A stretch of DNA of 64,000 nt, from contig NW_026622897.1 of assembly GCF_023065955.2 (NCBI RefSeq), positions 7,879,001 to 7,943,000 of the forward strand, written 5' to 3'. Below the pieces are notes generated by a model. The model was given only the letters and a program-made list of their open reading frames with translations, did not search any database and was not told the DNA's origin. This document shows, one piece after another, positions 1 to 12,180 of this stretch. The position numbers were made by a program, and so were the translations under genes. How positions within the stretch are numbered: the first letter of the stretch is position 1; each line of letters starts with the position of its first letter. The stretch comes from Ursus arctos (Eukaryota > Chordata > Mammalia > Carnivora > Ursidae).

Positions 1-254
1 AAAACTATGATATCAAAATTTTAAATACATGAAAGATACATTGCATAAGTCTGGCTAGAACAATAATGAGCCCCAAGTGAAATGGGTAATCCACGGGTAT
101 AGTATCAAACTTCATTTCCGCCTACAGGCAATCCCCCATGTTTCCTTTACACACCCAGTCAGCTAAGCCCATTTCTCATTTCTCCTGAAAACAAGTATCA
201 TTTCACTCTTCCATAGAATTTGCCTCTGGGCAAGACAGCATGGTGAAGACACAA

Positions 255-455
255 TTTAATTTAGAGTCAGAAAGCCCGGCATGGAATCTAGCTGCACTGC
301 TAGCCGGGTGGCCTTGGGTAAGGCGTTTCAACTTTCCTAGCTCTAGTGTCCTCCTCTTCCAAACCAAGATAATAGTAATAGTAATCATAAGGATAATAAT
401 TGTTGTTATTGCAATGATTAAATGCAATAGCCTAGCGTAAGTCCTCTGCACTCAC
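255..455 (+). repeat. MIR
   Basis: It matches the MIR core (CTTGGGTAAG, then TTTCAACTTTCC, then a GATAATAGTAA-type stretch) in plus orientation. Heavily diverged. Confidence 0.6.
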
Positions 456-1379
456 TAATTTTCATTGTTTCGTTCTGACCGAGAGACTAAATAACTGAAT
501 TCCCTTTCATGTTTTTGTTCTCAACATTCATGCACTCTAGGGACCCTTCAAGCTTCAATGGTTTGTACTTTTCCAAGATAAGAGCCGTTTCTGCTACCTC
601 TGCCGAAGGAGTGGTGGGATTCAGACCGCGTCCTGTCACCCCAGTTCCAGCCATCATCTGCAACTCCGGCTGACCGCTGCATGGTAGGTGCGTAGCTGGG
701 AGTAGCCTCCATGGTTGGCACTTCCAGCTTTATTATGCCTTAAATAATTAGATGATATGACTAGGTACAATTAAAAAGGAAATCACATTCATTCTGATCA
801 AATAGAGACTGCATACACCCCAGGCAAAGTGGCCTGGATGGGCGCCAGGACTCAGAAGCGCGGGCTTTCTTGTATATAGCAGCCTGGTGTTCTTGACAAA
901 TTGGAGGATGGCTGGCTCTTTTTATGGCTGTACTGAGTGCCCCCTGATGCTAAGCAGATGGCCCCCAGTCATACTGACAACGTCTCTTCGACAGAAGCAG
1001 CTGGCAAGTGTCCATGTGCCCATTTTTCAGATGAGAAAACCAAGGACCAGGTGGCTTTAATTGTTATCTACGGCTCAAGACGGCCATAAATAATCCTGGA
1101 AGGTAGTCAAGAAAACTTAGTCGTTATTACCTTTGATTTGCTTGTTACCCTGGAGCTTTAAAAAACAGCCTTTGCAAAAGAGAAAGTCTCTAGGCTCCTC
1201 TACACACATGTGGTCCTTTCAGGGCAAAGGGACTTTTTTTTTTTTTTTTTTCTCATGCTTTACCATTACTTGGCACCACACACTGAGTAATAGGCTTAAT
1301 TTGACAGTTTCACCTCCGAGTCAACAGTACCCTCCCCCACGGTCTGCACAGTCGATGGCCACCTTTGAGAAACAGCTTC
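456..1379. other. Intergenic stretch without a recognised gene
   Basis: No supportable coding region or repeat was found. A T-rich tract of about 20 bases lies near 1233-1252. Confidence 0.5.
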
Positions 1380-1510
1380 CATTAAACTTCTACAAATGCT
1401 TTTTGAGCACTAACTCTATACTGGGAATTACACTAGACATTAAGGATTCCATACGAGGAAGACACAGCCCCTGTCCCCAAGCAATTATCACTGATAGGAA
1501 AAATCAGATT
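1380..1510 (-). repeat. L2 fragment
   Basis: The stretch resembles the reverse complement of the L2 3' end: a TGAGCACTAAC-type start, then ACACAGCCCCTGTCC. Confidence 0.45.
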
Positions 1511-2059
1511 TTTTTAAAATGGAAAGTCCTGCAAGAATTCCCAAAGAGTGGTTTCCATCCACATTACACAGGATAATTATTACAGAGAAATATCCTTGGA
1601 TCCTGCCTCAGAAAACCTGACACAGTAGGTCTGGGAGTGGACCATGACCTTATTGGCTATTTTTTTTTTTTATTTTAAAAAAGTCAGGAATTCAGGTGAC
1701 ATTACTTTGGGATTTAGGAAACACTAACTTAGGCAATCAGAAGCTAGTCCTTCCTGAGGCTCCGGAGCCCTGCCAGCAGCCTCTGCTCTCACTCCCCTGT
1801 CCGGGCACAGCCTCATGTGACTGACCCCATTCCAGGGAGGATTTTAACTGGCTGGATTTGACACATGTGCCTGCCCAGGGTGGCTGTTGCCTCTGATTGG
1901 TGACCTCCTTGACCATCTGCAGCTCAAGGCACTCCAAGAGTATCTCTTATGGGTCACCTTCTCCCCTCACCCTCCTGGGCCAAAACCCAAACATCTCCCA
2001 CATAAGTGTGGTGAGAGGAACAGCCTGTCAACTTCCAAATCTCTTTTCCCATTAAGTGT
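1511..2059. other. Intergenic stretch without a recognised gene
   Basis: Nothing supportable was seen beyond an AT-rich patch near 1660-1690. The short ORFs here have no recognisable family. Confidence 0.4.
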
Positions 2060-2265
2060 GCTCTTCACCGTGGGCTTTATTAAAGATGCAATTTACCGGA
2101 TTATGGAAGTTCCTTCCTGTTCTGGTATAGTTAGAATGTACATGATGATAGGATGCTGTGTTCTGTCCTATCCTTTTCCTGCATCTACTGAAATAGTCAC
2201 ATTGTTTTTCTTAATCTGTTAATATGAATCACATTCATCATTAGAATTTAAAAAAATGAGTCCTT
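2060..2265 (-). repeat. Old L1 ORF2 fragment
   Basis: The DNA parallels the L1 ORF2 antisense text (TTTACCGGATTATGGAAGTT, then TTTTCCTGCATCTACTGAAA, then TCTTAATCTGTTAATATG). It is truncated at both ends and not coding. Confidence 0.65.
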
Positions 2266-3344
2266 CCTTTTTTCTCAAGATCTCTTTTCCTATCTGTCCT
2301 CTTTCAAACTCTTATTCATTGGAATGCCCCTAGAAAGCCCTGATGAAGAAGAAAAACAAAAATCTCCAGCTCAAGTGTAGCGTGGAAGATCCTTTGTCTA
2401 GGGAAGCATATAACCATCGTTTCCCACACAGAGAAGCACTTGGCACCATGAATGTTGTGTGCCCAGAGAAAATCCCTTTCCTTTATTCCCCCCACCGAGG
2501 AATAGTGATCAGGTGGCCTTCTGACCTGGTACCCACTCGGCATGCCCATGACTCAGACCACTCAGTCTCACTGTTTTTCTGTGCAGGGTTGAAAGTCTCT
2601 CAAGTGACCAGAGCCCCCCAGGCAACAGACATCAGGGACGTCTGAGCTAATGGCTCAAAAGAGTAAAGGGAAGGGAGTTTGTCCAATGATGTTTGTCAAT
2701 CATCTTTCCTTCTAAAGTCCGATGAAAAAAATCTTCTCCAGTTCCTCTTCCTGCAACACCAAGCCCTCTGGTGACTCAGGATTTTCACCAGGTGTAGTTC
2801 ATGATTTGTGCCCAAACACTATGGAAATCGCAACTACAATAAAGCTAAGGTCTGTTTCCTTGTGAATCAAAGGTTTAGTTGACTACAGACAGGAGAAGGC
2901 TGCAGCATGCCACGGCAAGTCTATTTGCATGTGTGCCGTGCTCCTGGGCGGCCGTTGGTCATGGGGGGAGCTGTCGGGCAGCTGTAGTCTGGTGGGAGAG
3001 CAACTTGAATGAATGAATGAAGAGGTGGAGAAGTTGAAAAGGAGATAGAAGTGTGAGTGGAGAAAGAAGAGAAAGAGGAAAAGGATAAGAAAGAGAGAAA
3101 GACAACTCAAAATTTTAGACATCTTAAAGGTCCAAGGGGGGGAGAAAAAAAAAGATCTGCCTTCAAAGACAGAGCTGTTAATTCAATCAAGCAGTAACTG
3201 TGCGAGGTACGTGTGGCCGCAGTACGACCAGGGAGAGACTAGTGAACCAAGGAAGCTAAGCGTGTGCTCAGTGAACCCAGAGACAAAGTCAGACACTGGC
3301 AGTCAACACCTACACGTCATTGTCCCTGGTCTGGGCCATCACGT
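2266..3344. other. Intergenic stretch with a purine-rich tract
   Basis: No gene is seen. A GAAT tetranucleotide run lies near 3007-3021 and an A/G-rich tract spans about 3020-3160. Confidence 0.5.
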
Positions 3345-3420
3345 AGCCACCACAGTGTACAATGCCAAGCACATAGTAAAAGTCTATAAACGGTGGCCGT
3401 TGTCGTTGCTATTATTTTTA
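3345..3420 (+). repeat. MIR 3' end fragment
   Basis: It contains AATGCCAAGCACATAGTAAA, the usual MIR tail, followed by a TATTATT end. Confidence 0.5.
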
Positions 3421-3689
3421 ATATGAAATATTTTAATTCATATGAAAACTTTTGACTCAAGCCCAATATCTCTGCCGTTACCTGTGAGAGCAAATATGGA
3501 AAACAAAAACACAAACAGGGTTAGAAATGTAACAGGCACACAATAACTATAAATTGATTGGCATGAGTATATTAAAAAAAAAAACAAATCTCCCTTAGTT
3601 AATATGTTCCACAAATAGACACAGGCACACCATGAAAAAATAAATAAAATAAAAGTGAGAGGAGGGAGGCAGAGATCAAATGTACCTCC

Positions 3690-3905
3690 CAGTTGCAAAG
3701 CCAATGATAGCCAAGATTTCTGGACATTTACTATATGCCAGGAACTGTTCTAAATACTCTGCACATATTATTTCATTTAATCCTCATAGCAATGCTTTGA
3801 AGTATCAGCCTCATTTTACAGATGAGAAAACAGACAGAATGAGGTTAAGAAACTTGGCTAAAACACACAACTCCTAAGAAGAGCCTGGGATCCCACCTGG
3901 GCACT
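3690..3905 (-). repeat. MIR, minus strand
   Basis: Reverse-complement MIR text is clear: TTACTATATGCCAGGAACTG, CATTTAATCCTCATAGCAA, CATTTTACAGATGAGAAAAC. A CT-rich tract and an L1 end follow. Confidence 0.75.
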
Positions 3906-3924
3906 TGGATTCCATAGCTCTTTT

Positions 3925-4140
3925 TTTTCTTTCTTCTTTTTTCTTTCTTTCTTTTTTTTTCTTTTTACTTGAGATACAATTGACATATCAATTTCAGGTG
4001 CACAACACAATGATTTGATGTAAGTATATACTGCAAAATGATCAGTTCATTGTCTCATGAACATCTACCCCCACACAGAGTTATACATTTTTTCTTGTGA
4101 TGAGAACAGCTCTTATCAACCATGTAACACCACTTCCCCA
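3925..4140 (-). repeat. L1 3' end, minus strand, preceded by a CT-rich tract
   Basis: A T/C-rich run leads into ACTTGAGATACAATTGACAT and TTTCAGGTGCACAACACAAT, which is the reverse of an L1 3' untranslated end. Confidence 0.7.
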
Positions 4141-4154
4141 CAAGAGAGTTAAGT

Positions 4155-4580
4155 TTCAAACAACCAATCATTCATCTACGTATTCATTCAGCAAATATTT
4201 GATGACTGTCATTCTGTTATCCAGGCTGTATATAGCACTGAGGATATAGTAGTGAACAAAGAAAGTCCCTGAATTCAGAGAACTTGCATTTTAGTGGGGT
4301 TTGGGGAATGGAGGAGAGACAATCAGCACAAATACTCACACCAGAACAGGGAAAGCAGTGGGTCAGAAAGCCTCTCCCCAAATATACGTATTTCCACAGA
4401 AATATGCACATGCAGAAAAGCATTTTTGTAAAAACCCAGCTAAGGGATACAGATAAAAGCCATCGATGACATTAAATCCGGATATTCAACAAATGTCAAC
4501 TGAGCACCAACCACGGCCCTCACAATGGCAAAGGAGAGACTGAGTTCAAGGAGGCCCAAGCTCAGCCAGTTAGCGGAAGA
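4155..4580 (-). repeat. L2 fragments, minus strand
   Basis: TTCATTCAGCAAATATTTGA and a following TGAACAAAGAAAGTCCCTG stretch match the reversed L2 3' end. A second weaker piece (ATTCAACAAATGTCAACTGA) lies at 4485-4580. Confidence 0.55.
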
Positions 4581-5269
4581 TGGCGCAAGGGCTCCAGTGG
4601 GATTTCCACTCTGCCACAGATGCCTAAAGGAGTTTTACCACGGGATGGATGCTGAGCCTAGAAGCCAAAAAGTCTCATAAGACCCCAGTGTCCTTGCCTT
4701 CACTCTTTCTGCGAAGGCTGCCAGTCCCACTTGCTCAGCCGAAGATGCAACTCAGACCACTTATCCCTCTGCAACCAGGTGACCATTTTGCAACTGGGAG
4801 GCGGCCTTCACAGGCAGGTGACAGACTCTAGAGCGAGTTATAGACAGATTGCTCAGCAGTCCCAGAGCCCCCTCAGCTTGAGCATGGATGGCCCGATGCA
4901 TTGATGGCACCAAGCTCTGGAATGCAAAAACCATGGCGAACTGCCTCTTCTGCTACAAGAAGAGTGGGTTCCTTAAGGAAGCATCTTGGGTTTCTTTTGC
5001 GCCCAGAAAATTTGACACAATGCCCGTTGTAGAGTATGTGCTCGGAAAAGTTTCATGGATGTGTTGATCACTGGCCATTTATCCTTTCTCAGAGTGTGAG
5101 ACAACCACGTGGACAGCAGTGGTGGCCCCTGGAGTTAGAGAGCAGCCTCCCCAGCCCATCAAGGCCAACTGCAGTCACCAAGCACCAGGAACTTTATTCA
5201 GGCTGCTGCCTGCGGGGTACAATGGCTCACAATAGACTCAAACTCGTGCTGCTAAAGGTATTGAGTCTT
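4581..5269. other. Intergenic stretch without a recognised gene
   Basis: I see no supportable gene, RNA or repeat here. Confidence 0.4.
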
Positions 5270-5410
5270 GAGTCTTGAACCAACACATCCACCAATCTTG
5301 GGCAAGTTATCTTCTCTAGGCATATAGATTTTAAAAATTTTGTAAGGATTAGATTAGTAAATATTTGCAAACCGCTGAAAGTGCCTGGCAAATAGTAAGC
5401 ATCTAAAAGG
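5270..5410 (+). repeat. MIR fragment
   Basis: CTTGGGCAAGTTATCTTCTC and GTGCCTGGCAAATAGTAAGC are MIR landmarks in plus orientation. Confidence 0.65.
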
Positions 5411-6357
5411 GACAGCCGTGACCATCCCAGTGCTGCGGCTGGGCTGGGCCCAGGCCCCAAGGGGGGGTCTGGCGGTACTGCCTGCACCACGGAGGGGCAT
5501 GAGGACAGGTAACCGAGTGACGGTAGGTGACGCGATACAGCCACCTGGAGTCATAAACATACTTACCAGTGAGTGCAAAGATCACTAGAAGCACAGAGAG
5601 ATCCTACATAGATCTCCCCGAAGCCTCCTCCAAGTCCACCGTGGTCAGGGAGCTCCCTGTTATTTCTCTGGGTTGAGGAGCCAGGTTACTGATTCAGTTT
5701 ATAAATGATGGTGAGTCACACAATGTAATCTAGATAGGCCTCTGCTCTCACCTGTCCAAGAATAGGATGCCAGCTTGGCTGGATTCGATCAGTCAGAGTA
5801 AATGGCTGGCATCAAACATTTGAGCACCTGCCGCGTGCAGCCCTCCAAATGCTCCCAGGCAGCACTGGCAGCTGACCGTGGCTCTCAGTCCCCGTGAGAA
5901 GGACATTCTGAAACCAGGCAGTAGCTGAGTGCAGGTCCCTGGGATGCTGGCCTCCGGAGAACTGTGTATTTGAAGACCTACTTTAGTTCTAAATTTCAGA
6001 TGCACCACCAGAACCCCAGGAGAATGTCCTCATTAGCCACTCCCATCTTTGGGGGCCCCGGGACAGAGTTTGCAGAAAGAAGCTGTGGGGGATGGCTCCT
6101 AAATTACTAAGAACAGAGTGTCTAAGGTGCAGCATGGGAAGGAAATGCTCTCGGAGGGAGGGTGAGTGACCAAGTGACATGGCCCACAACACGAGACCAG
6201 CCCCACCCTGCAACTCTGTCCTCCCAGGAGCTCTGCCAACCCTCAAAACCTCCCTCCGAGCTTAAATCAACCACCACCCCCACCCCCTGACTCAGCACAG
6301 TCAAGATAGGCTGCCACCGTCCAGAGGATTCCACAACAAAAGGCAGTTAAGAATTTG
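5411..6357. other. Intergenic stretch without a recognised gene
   Basis: No supportable gene. A possible L2 relic around 5800-5900 is too diverged to call. Confidence 0.4.
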
Positions 6358-6525
6358 ATCTCTGGAATTAGATCAGTCCCGGTTCCAATTCTGGTTCTAC
6401 CACTTAGAACTGTAATCGTGAGCAGGTCACTTCACACTCTATGCCTCAGTTTCCTTGTCTGCAAAACACAGATAATAATTCCTTACCAGGCTACTGTGAG
6501 GATCAAATCAAAGATTACATGAAAA
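6358..6525 (+). repeat. MIR
   Basis: It contains TTCTGGTTCTACCACTTAGA, CTCAGTTTCCTTGTCTGCAA and a GATAATAATT stretch ending in a TGTGAGGATCAAAT block, all MIR consensus positions. Confidence 0.8.
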
Positions 6526-8659
6526 GGAGCACCACAGTCCTGGCAGGAGTAGATGCCCGGCGAGGGTTCGCCACTGTCTTCCTAAGCACCACCTGAGGAA
6601 GAGACTACGGTGGGAAGGAGCCCAGAGAACACCAGGCTTGGCGAAGGAGCCATGCCAACCAAGTCCGCTTCTAGAACTTGCCACAACCAGCTCATTCCAA
6701 CAGCTCACGGGTCCTGCCTTTTCCCTACGTGATGTTCAAATGGATGCCATGGTGTGGCTCATCTCTATGGCCACCTCACTTCTATTTATCCCCACGCAGG
6801 CCCGCTCTGACTCCGCGCTCAGATGCCTGTGCCCAGCCCAGGCCTGGTCGGAGAAACAGGCCTCCTCCCCATGTGACCAACACCAGGAACAGTGTCTCCT
6901 TGTGATACAATTACTCCCACTCACCAAGAATAGCTATACCTGTGTTGGCCCAATAGTCCTAACGCAGGGGAGAGCCCCAGCACGCTCCTAAAATCACTCG
7001 TTCCACGGATGTTGATGAGCGTCTAGGAGGTGTCCTGTCCCCGCCTCACCCTTCCAGAAGCTGCTGCATTAGATCCTAGTTTCCCCGCTCAGGAAATGCC
7101 TCCCAGATGGTAGGCAGTGAGGTGGCTGTGGGAGAAGGCTGAGCAACCCAAACACAACCGGGAATCCTTCCCTGAGCAGTGGCGGGGACAAGGTCAGGGA
7201 CAGGGACAGGGACGGGCCCAGTCCTCAAGCAGGACCAGGAAGTCAGAAATCTTCAGGGCCAGGTGGGCTGGGGCGGGCTTCCCAGCAACCACTCCTGCCA
7301 TCCTCAAGGTGCCCGGGGCTCTGCTGCAGGTGCGGTCAGGAGATGTGCCAGGGGAGGCTGGCTCAGGGTCCCCTGTGGCTTCCTGCCTGGACAAACACGC
7401 CTCCGCAGCCCCGGCGGACTGTCCCCTCCACCGAGCCCCTGCGGGCCGCGCTCACACTAGCCCATTGTTCTTCCTGCTGGCAGCTCTCTGGCTTTTGCTC
7501 CCCATCCCTGCCCCCCAGCGACCCTAGCAGAGCCCTGGCTGGTCTGTACATGCCGAGCAGATCCTGGGGCTCAGCGCTTCCACCCTGGTGCACCTCACAG
7601 AGTCGGGTGCTCCACAAAGTATCTTCCCTGCTTTGAGGATATTCCTTCAAGTAGGGATCAAGATAGAATGCTGTGGAACGGCCAGTCGATGGGCAAAGAT
7701 TTTCAACTGATTTCTATCATCAGAATCCTTTTCTTTTTCAACTCAATTATTAAGTGGATCTCTAAAGTATGAAACAGGTAGAAGACGACTAACTCTAGGC
7801 AGATTGAGGTCCAGAGGCTGTCTTTGGGATCTCCCACTCCTTTGGCTTCCCTGGTCCTCAGTCAGGCAGCCCACAGGCATCTCCAAGAGCGCACATAATT
7901 GGAAACATTCTGCCCTGTGATCATCCCCCTTGAACTCACCTTGCAGACCGATGTCTCTGGCCAGACTTTGAGACACATTCCCTGCACTGCCCCCACAGTT
8001 CACCCAGGTGTCCCCCAGAGTCATACCTGTCCTCTCTCAGCCTGGCCTGCAGGGTCCTCTGCTGCTGCAAAGCCAATTTTAGTCCCTCTGCCCTCCCACC
8101 TCCTCCCTACCTCCTGTCCAGGGTGGTGGCGGGTGGCCATCAAGTGGCAACTTGTACCTGGGGCTTAGGGGCAACTCAGAGCCCAGTTGACCCTTTGGTA
8201 CAATTGAACTCTGTATGAGAGCAGACTGCCTCAGCGCTAAGGGGCTGAGGGGCAAAGAGCAGGGGTTCCCAGCGGGTGTGACTTTAGAAATGTCTCCTTC
8301 TGTCATAGATAACTTCTGAACTGTCTTGGCACTAGGTAAGGTTCTGGAAAGCAGAGCACGCTGGTTTCTGGGGTGGTCAGAGTTATGGAAGGCACGCTGT
8401 ACTCCCCAGCCGCAGTGCTGGGCCCCCTCTGTCCTCCCCAACACCTGTTCCCCGTCGACCCAATGCGCCTTTCCAGATCCTGTAGCTCCAGCAGGGGTGG
8501 CCGGGAAGTGACCACTACTTAAGATGGGGGCATTTGCTACTCCCTTATTCTCTGCCAAAAGCTAGTGTGTTTTTCTTTTATGTCTGAGGCCCAGTTGACT
8601 TTCCCTGAAAATCAAGACAAACTGAAACCACAAATGTTGATCGAACCACAACGCCCATT
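6526..8659. other. Intergenic stretch with a GC-rich patch
   Basis: No gene is supportable. About 7180-7640 is GC-rich, with a short GGGACA repeat near 7195-7214. Its ORFs in several frames look like GC shadows. Confidence 0.4.
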
Positions 8660-8965
8660 GCTCACCCCACTCCCCCTGCTGCACTGACCTCCCTCAGCTT
8701 GTCCATCTGTCCACACCCACGAGCTTTCCAAGCCTTATTCAAAGCCCCAGGCCTACATCTCCCACAAAATGACTTCTATTACTTCTTTTAGAGCATTAAT
8801 GATTCCATCCTCATTTTTGGATAGTAATAACACACAGCTTGAATTTTCATTGACCGTTTAAATGGTTTTATTTCCAAATTGCACTGTTAGTTTCTTGTGG
8901 GCAAGGACAAAGGCTTCCTGGGATTCCGCATGGTGTCCAGCCCTGTGTTTTATATTGTGATTTGC
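8660..8965 (+). repeat. L2 fragment
   Basis: It has the pattern of the L2 3' region: CT-rich text, then GTTAGTTTCTTGTGGGCAAG, the common 'gtaagctcctTGAGGGCAGGG'-like block. Confidence 0.4.
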
Positions 8966-9234
8966 AAGAGGCTAGTGTTCAATTTTGTATCCATTGACTT
9001 ACTCGTGCCACTGACTAGGAACTCCGCATGTAGGAGGCATCCAGACACTGAAGGTAGCTGCTATAGATGTTTCATCCAAAGAACAAAACCTGGGTTGAGG
9101 AAGAACACAAGAGGAAATACATTTTAATCTCATAATTTCTTAGTTCATTTTGTATTTTTCCTAAGCAAACAATCACAAGTTCAGTCCGTATAATAGACAG
9201 CTCCTGTCTCCCAATACCACTGCTCCCCCCACCA

Positions 9235-9740
9235 ATCCACTTTCCGAAGTGCAGCCAAGAGATTTATTTCTCATGCAAATCTATCATCTTCTTCCACTGC
9301 TTTAAACCCCTTCGTGGTTTCCAGTTGCCTTTAGGCCTTAGTCCAAATCCTTCCTCTGACTTCCTAGGCCCGCGGGGATCCGGACTTGTGCCTTTCCAAC
9401 CCCATCTTCCATGCCATGCCCTGCGCTCTCCTGCATGTTCAGCTTGCAGCTCTTAAAACTTCCACACCAGGCTCTCCTTTGACCCCCAGGCCTTCACACA
9501 AGCTCTTCCTCCTTCTAGAAGGTTCTTCTCCCCACCCTTTTTTTCCCTCTCCTGCATCCCTTCACCTGGCTGATTCCTGTTCAACACTCACTGACCCAGG
9601 GAGGACTTACCTGAGCCCCAGATAGCAGATCAGAGAAAGTACCAGATGCTCAACTCCTTCTTGTGTCTCCTCTTCATTGAGGTCCCCTGCTTGTTTCCCC
9701 ACCTAGATCTTGAGGTTCGGGACAGTGACCCTCCTGCTCA
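9235..9740 (+). repeat. L2 element
   Basis: The order of blocks matches the L2 3' half in plus orientation: TCTTCCACTGCTTTAAACCC, CTTTAGGCCTTAGTCCAAAT, CTTCACCTGGCTGATTCCTG and GATCTTGAGGTTCGGGACAG. Confidence 0.65.
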
Positions 9741-9925
9741 CCGACAAGGACCTCTTGTTCATCAGTCCAGTTCCAAGAGTAGAATAATCAAAATGTCTCA
9801 CATTGCAGCCAAACATGTAGGACATCTTCCCCACATACAATGCTGTGGGCCACGAAGACATTACCCTTCAAAGGGAGGGCTTTGGGATCACTGTTTTTGA
9901 GATTAAATTTATAATTAAATAAGTT

Positions 9926-10120
9926 GGGGTCTCCAGGTGGCTCAGTCGGTGAAACGTCTGCCTTCGGCTCAGGTCATGATCCCAGGGTCCTGGGATCGAG
10001 TCGTGCATCGGGATCCCTGCTCAGTGAGGAGCCTGCTTCTCCCTCTGTCTGCCCCTCTCTGTGCTTGTGCTCGCTCGCTCTCTGTCTCTGACAAAGAAAT
10101 ACATAAAATCTTTAAAAGAG
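9926..10120 (+). repeat. CanSINE (tRNA-Lys-derived)
   Basis: The head GGTGGCTCAGTCGGTGAAAC and body CAGGTCATGATCCCAGGGTC identify an older CanSINE subtype. The A-rich tail runs into GAGA repeats. No clean target-site duplication was found. Confidence 0.85.
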
Positions 10121-10579
10121 AGAGAGAAAGAAATAACAGCACAAAAGAGCTCCATGACGTCAGACTCAGGCCATTTCAGCTTACTAAATCAAATTACTTA
10201 CTTTCCATACCACAGCCTTATTCTCTGCCTCTGCCCTGTCCACCAGCCTCTCTTGTGGTCTGTGGCTTGTGGGACGCAAGAGGAAGGAAGGGGGGACTCA
10301 TGACCACCGACAGACACCACCAGTTAGTACTCTTACCCAGCATATTATTGCCGCTTTAAGTAAAGCTGTCTTTCCTACTGGAAAAAGAGGTTCCAACACC
10401 GCTGATGGTCTGCAAATCTGAGACAGCCTCAGTCAAAGGACAGGGACCCAGCGATGGCGTTATGTGTACACAGACAAGACAACAATTTATGGAACGTGGT
10501 CTCGGGGAACTCGTGCCCTCCGTCCATTTTTTCCCCACTCCTGACTCAAATGTCCCAGTTAGACCTTGGTCGTTTTGCT

Positions 10580-10770
10580 CAAAGCAGTGGTTCTCAAACT
10601 TTACCATGTGTCGGGATCACATGGAAGACTTAATAAAACAAAGAGTATGGGGACCCCATCCCCAGATTTTCTGATTCAGGAGGTCTGATTCAGGCCCCAA
10701 CATTTGCATTCCTATGTCCCTAGGTGATGCTGATGTTGCTGGTCCAGGGACCACATACTAAAAACCTCTG
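10580..10770 (+). repeat. MER5-type DNA transposon relic
   Basis: It starts CAGTGGTTCTCAAACTTTAC, passes CCCCAGATTTTCTGATTCAG and ends GATGCTGATGTTGCTGGTCC and a short tail. This is the MER5A layout (non-autonomous hAT-Charlie). Confidence 0.75.
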
Positions 10771-10920
10771 CTTAAACTAGGAATGGTTTCAGCCCTGGTT
10801 GTGCATGAGAATCACCTGTGGAGCTTTTTAACATTACACAGTTTGACTGAGGCCTGGGCTTCTGTATTGCAAATATGCCACAAGTGATACTGATGCATGA
10901 CCAAGGCTGAGAACCATGTA
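10771..10920 (+). repeat. Second MER5-type relic, adjacent
   Basis: TGCATGAGAATCACCTGTGG and a terminal GGCTGAGAACCATG fit MER5B-like ends. It directly follows the first copy. Confidence 0.6.
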
Positions 10921-11024
10921 TGTGTTTATCTCCATTGAAAGGTAGTGGTCCTTCTAAAGTACAAATACTTTGTAGTGGAATCAGTCATTTACATGTTAGT
11001 ATGAATGAGTCCCCAGGCTTTCCT

Positions 11025-11300
11025 GAGATATGATGACTAATTGCAATGGGTTATCCTGGAATGGATCCTGGAAAAGAAAAAAAATTAATGGAAAAACTGG
11101 AGAAATTTAAATAAAGTCTGTAATCTAGTTACTAGTATTATACCAATATTAATTTCTTCATTTTGATAAGTTTACCATAGTTATATAAGATCTTAACATT
11201 AGGGTGAGCTGAGTGACGAGTATGCAGGAATTCTCTGTACTTTATTTTTGCAACCCTTTTATAAAACTAAAATTGTCTTAAAATAAAAAGCTAAAAAAAA
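11025..11300 (+). repeat. Old L1 (L1M-type) 3' end
   Basis: ATCCTGGAATGGATCCTGGA and the end GGAATTCTCTGTACTTTATT plus AAAATTGTCTTAAAATAAAA match the old L1 3' untranslated region also found at 38995-39545. Confidence 0.65.
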
Positions 11301-11393
11301 AAGACTACATGGTGTGGGTAAAGTCATTAATGCTGAAAATGTGTCAACTAGCAATAAATATGGCATTTTTTTTTAGACACAAGGTATATCTTT

Positions 11394-11592
11394 GCTTTTT
11401 TTTTTTTTAAGATTTTATTTATTTATTTGACAGAGAGACAGCCAGCGAGAGAGGGAACACAAGCAGGGGGAGTGGGAGAGGAAGAAGCAGGCTCCCAGCG
11501 GAGGAGCCTGATGCGGGGCTCAATCCCAGGATTCCAGGATCACCCCCTGAGCCGAAGGCAGATGATTAATGACTGAGCCACTCAGGCGCCCC
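11394..11592 (-). repeat. CanSINE, minus strand
   Basis: T-rich start, then AAGATTTTATTTATTTATTT, and the reversed tRNA head ending GCCACTCAGGCGCCCC. It is flanked by a 12-base target-site duplication AGGTATATCTTT at 11382-11393 and 11593-11604. Confidence 0.92.
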
Positions 11593-11604
11593 AGGTATAT
11601 CTTT

Positions 11605-12089
11605 TCAGACGTAAGATTTGAGATTTGTGCATCAGAAACCATGGCATCACTGTCTTTGCCTCCATATTTGCTAAATTACACTATAATTTGTATGAGAGAT
11701 TTTCTGTCTTGTTCATCACAGCACCACCATCACCTAACTCAAAGCAGACACTCCGAAAGTATGTGATGAGTGAATGAATGAAAAAGTGAGTGAATGATGG
11801 TATTCTAGACTTTGTACAAAGATAGTTTGATAAGCCCTACCCCTGACTTTTGTAACAGTCTAAGAAGATGTATTTATAATATTTTTTTACCTACATATAA
11901 ATATATTTACATTTTTATTATGGATTACATATAAATCTGAGAAATTTAAGGTTCACATATAAAATCTAAGGATATACATATATGTATATGAAGAATACAG
12001 GTGCTTACATACATAATCAAAGATAGCAAAACAACAATATTAAGCCAATCAGAGGAAAAGTGAAATTTGTATCAGTAGGGATTTTTGCC
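11605..12089. other. AT-rich stretch without a recognised gene
   Basis: Low-complexity AT-rich text dominates 11870-12010 (ATATATA patches). No gene is supportable. Confidence 0.4.
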
Positions 12090-12180
12090 TATTTTTGTTT
12101 GCTGCTGTCTTCCCGCACCTAGGATAGGTTTGGCATTAGCTGACGCTCAATAAATATTTGTTCAGTGGATGAATGGATCA
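12090..12180 (+). repeat. L2 3' end
   Basis: GCTCAATAAATATTTGTTCA followed by GTGGATGAATGGA is the L2 terminus in plus orientation. Confidence 0.65.

Noticed and set aside
8079..8558. 159-codon ORF on the minus strand
   Set aside because: No recognisable domain, and no supporting splice signals or codon bias.
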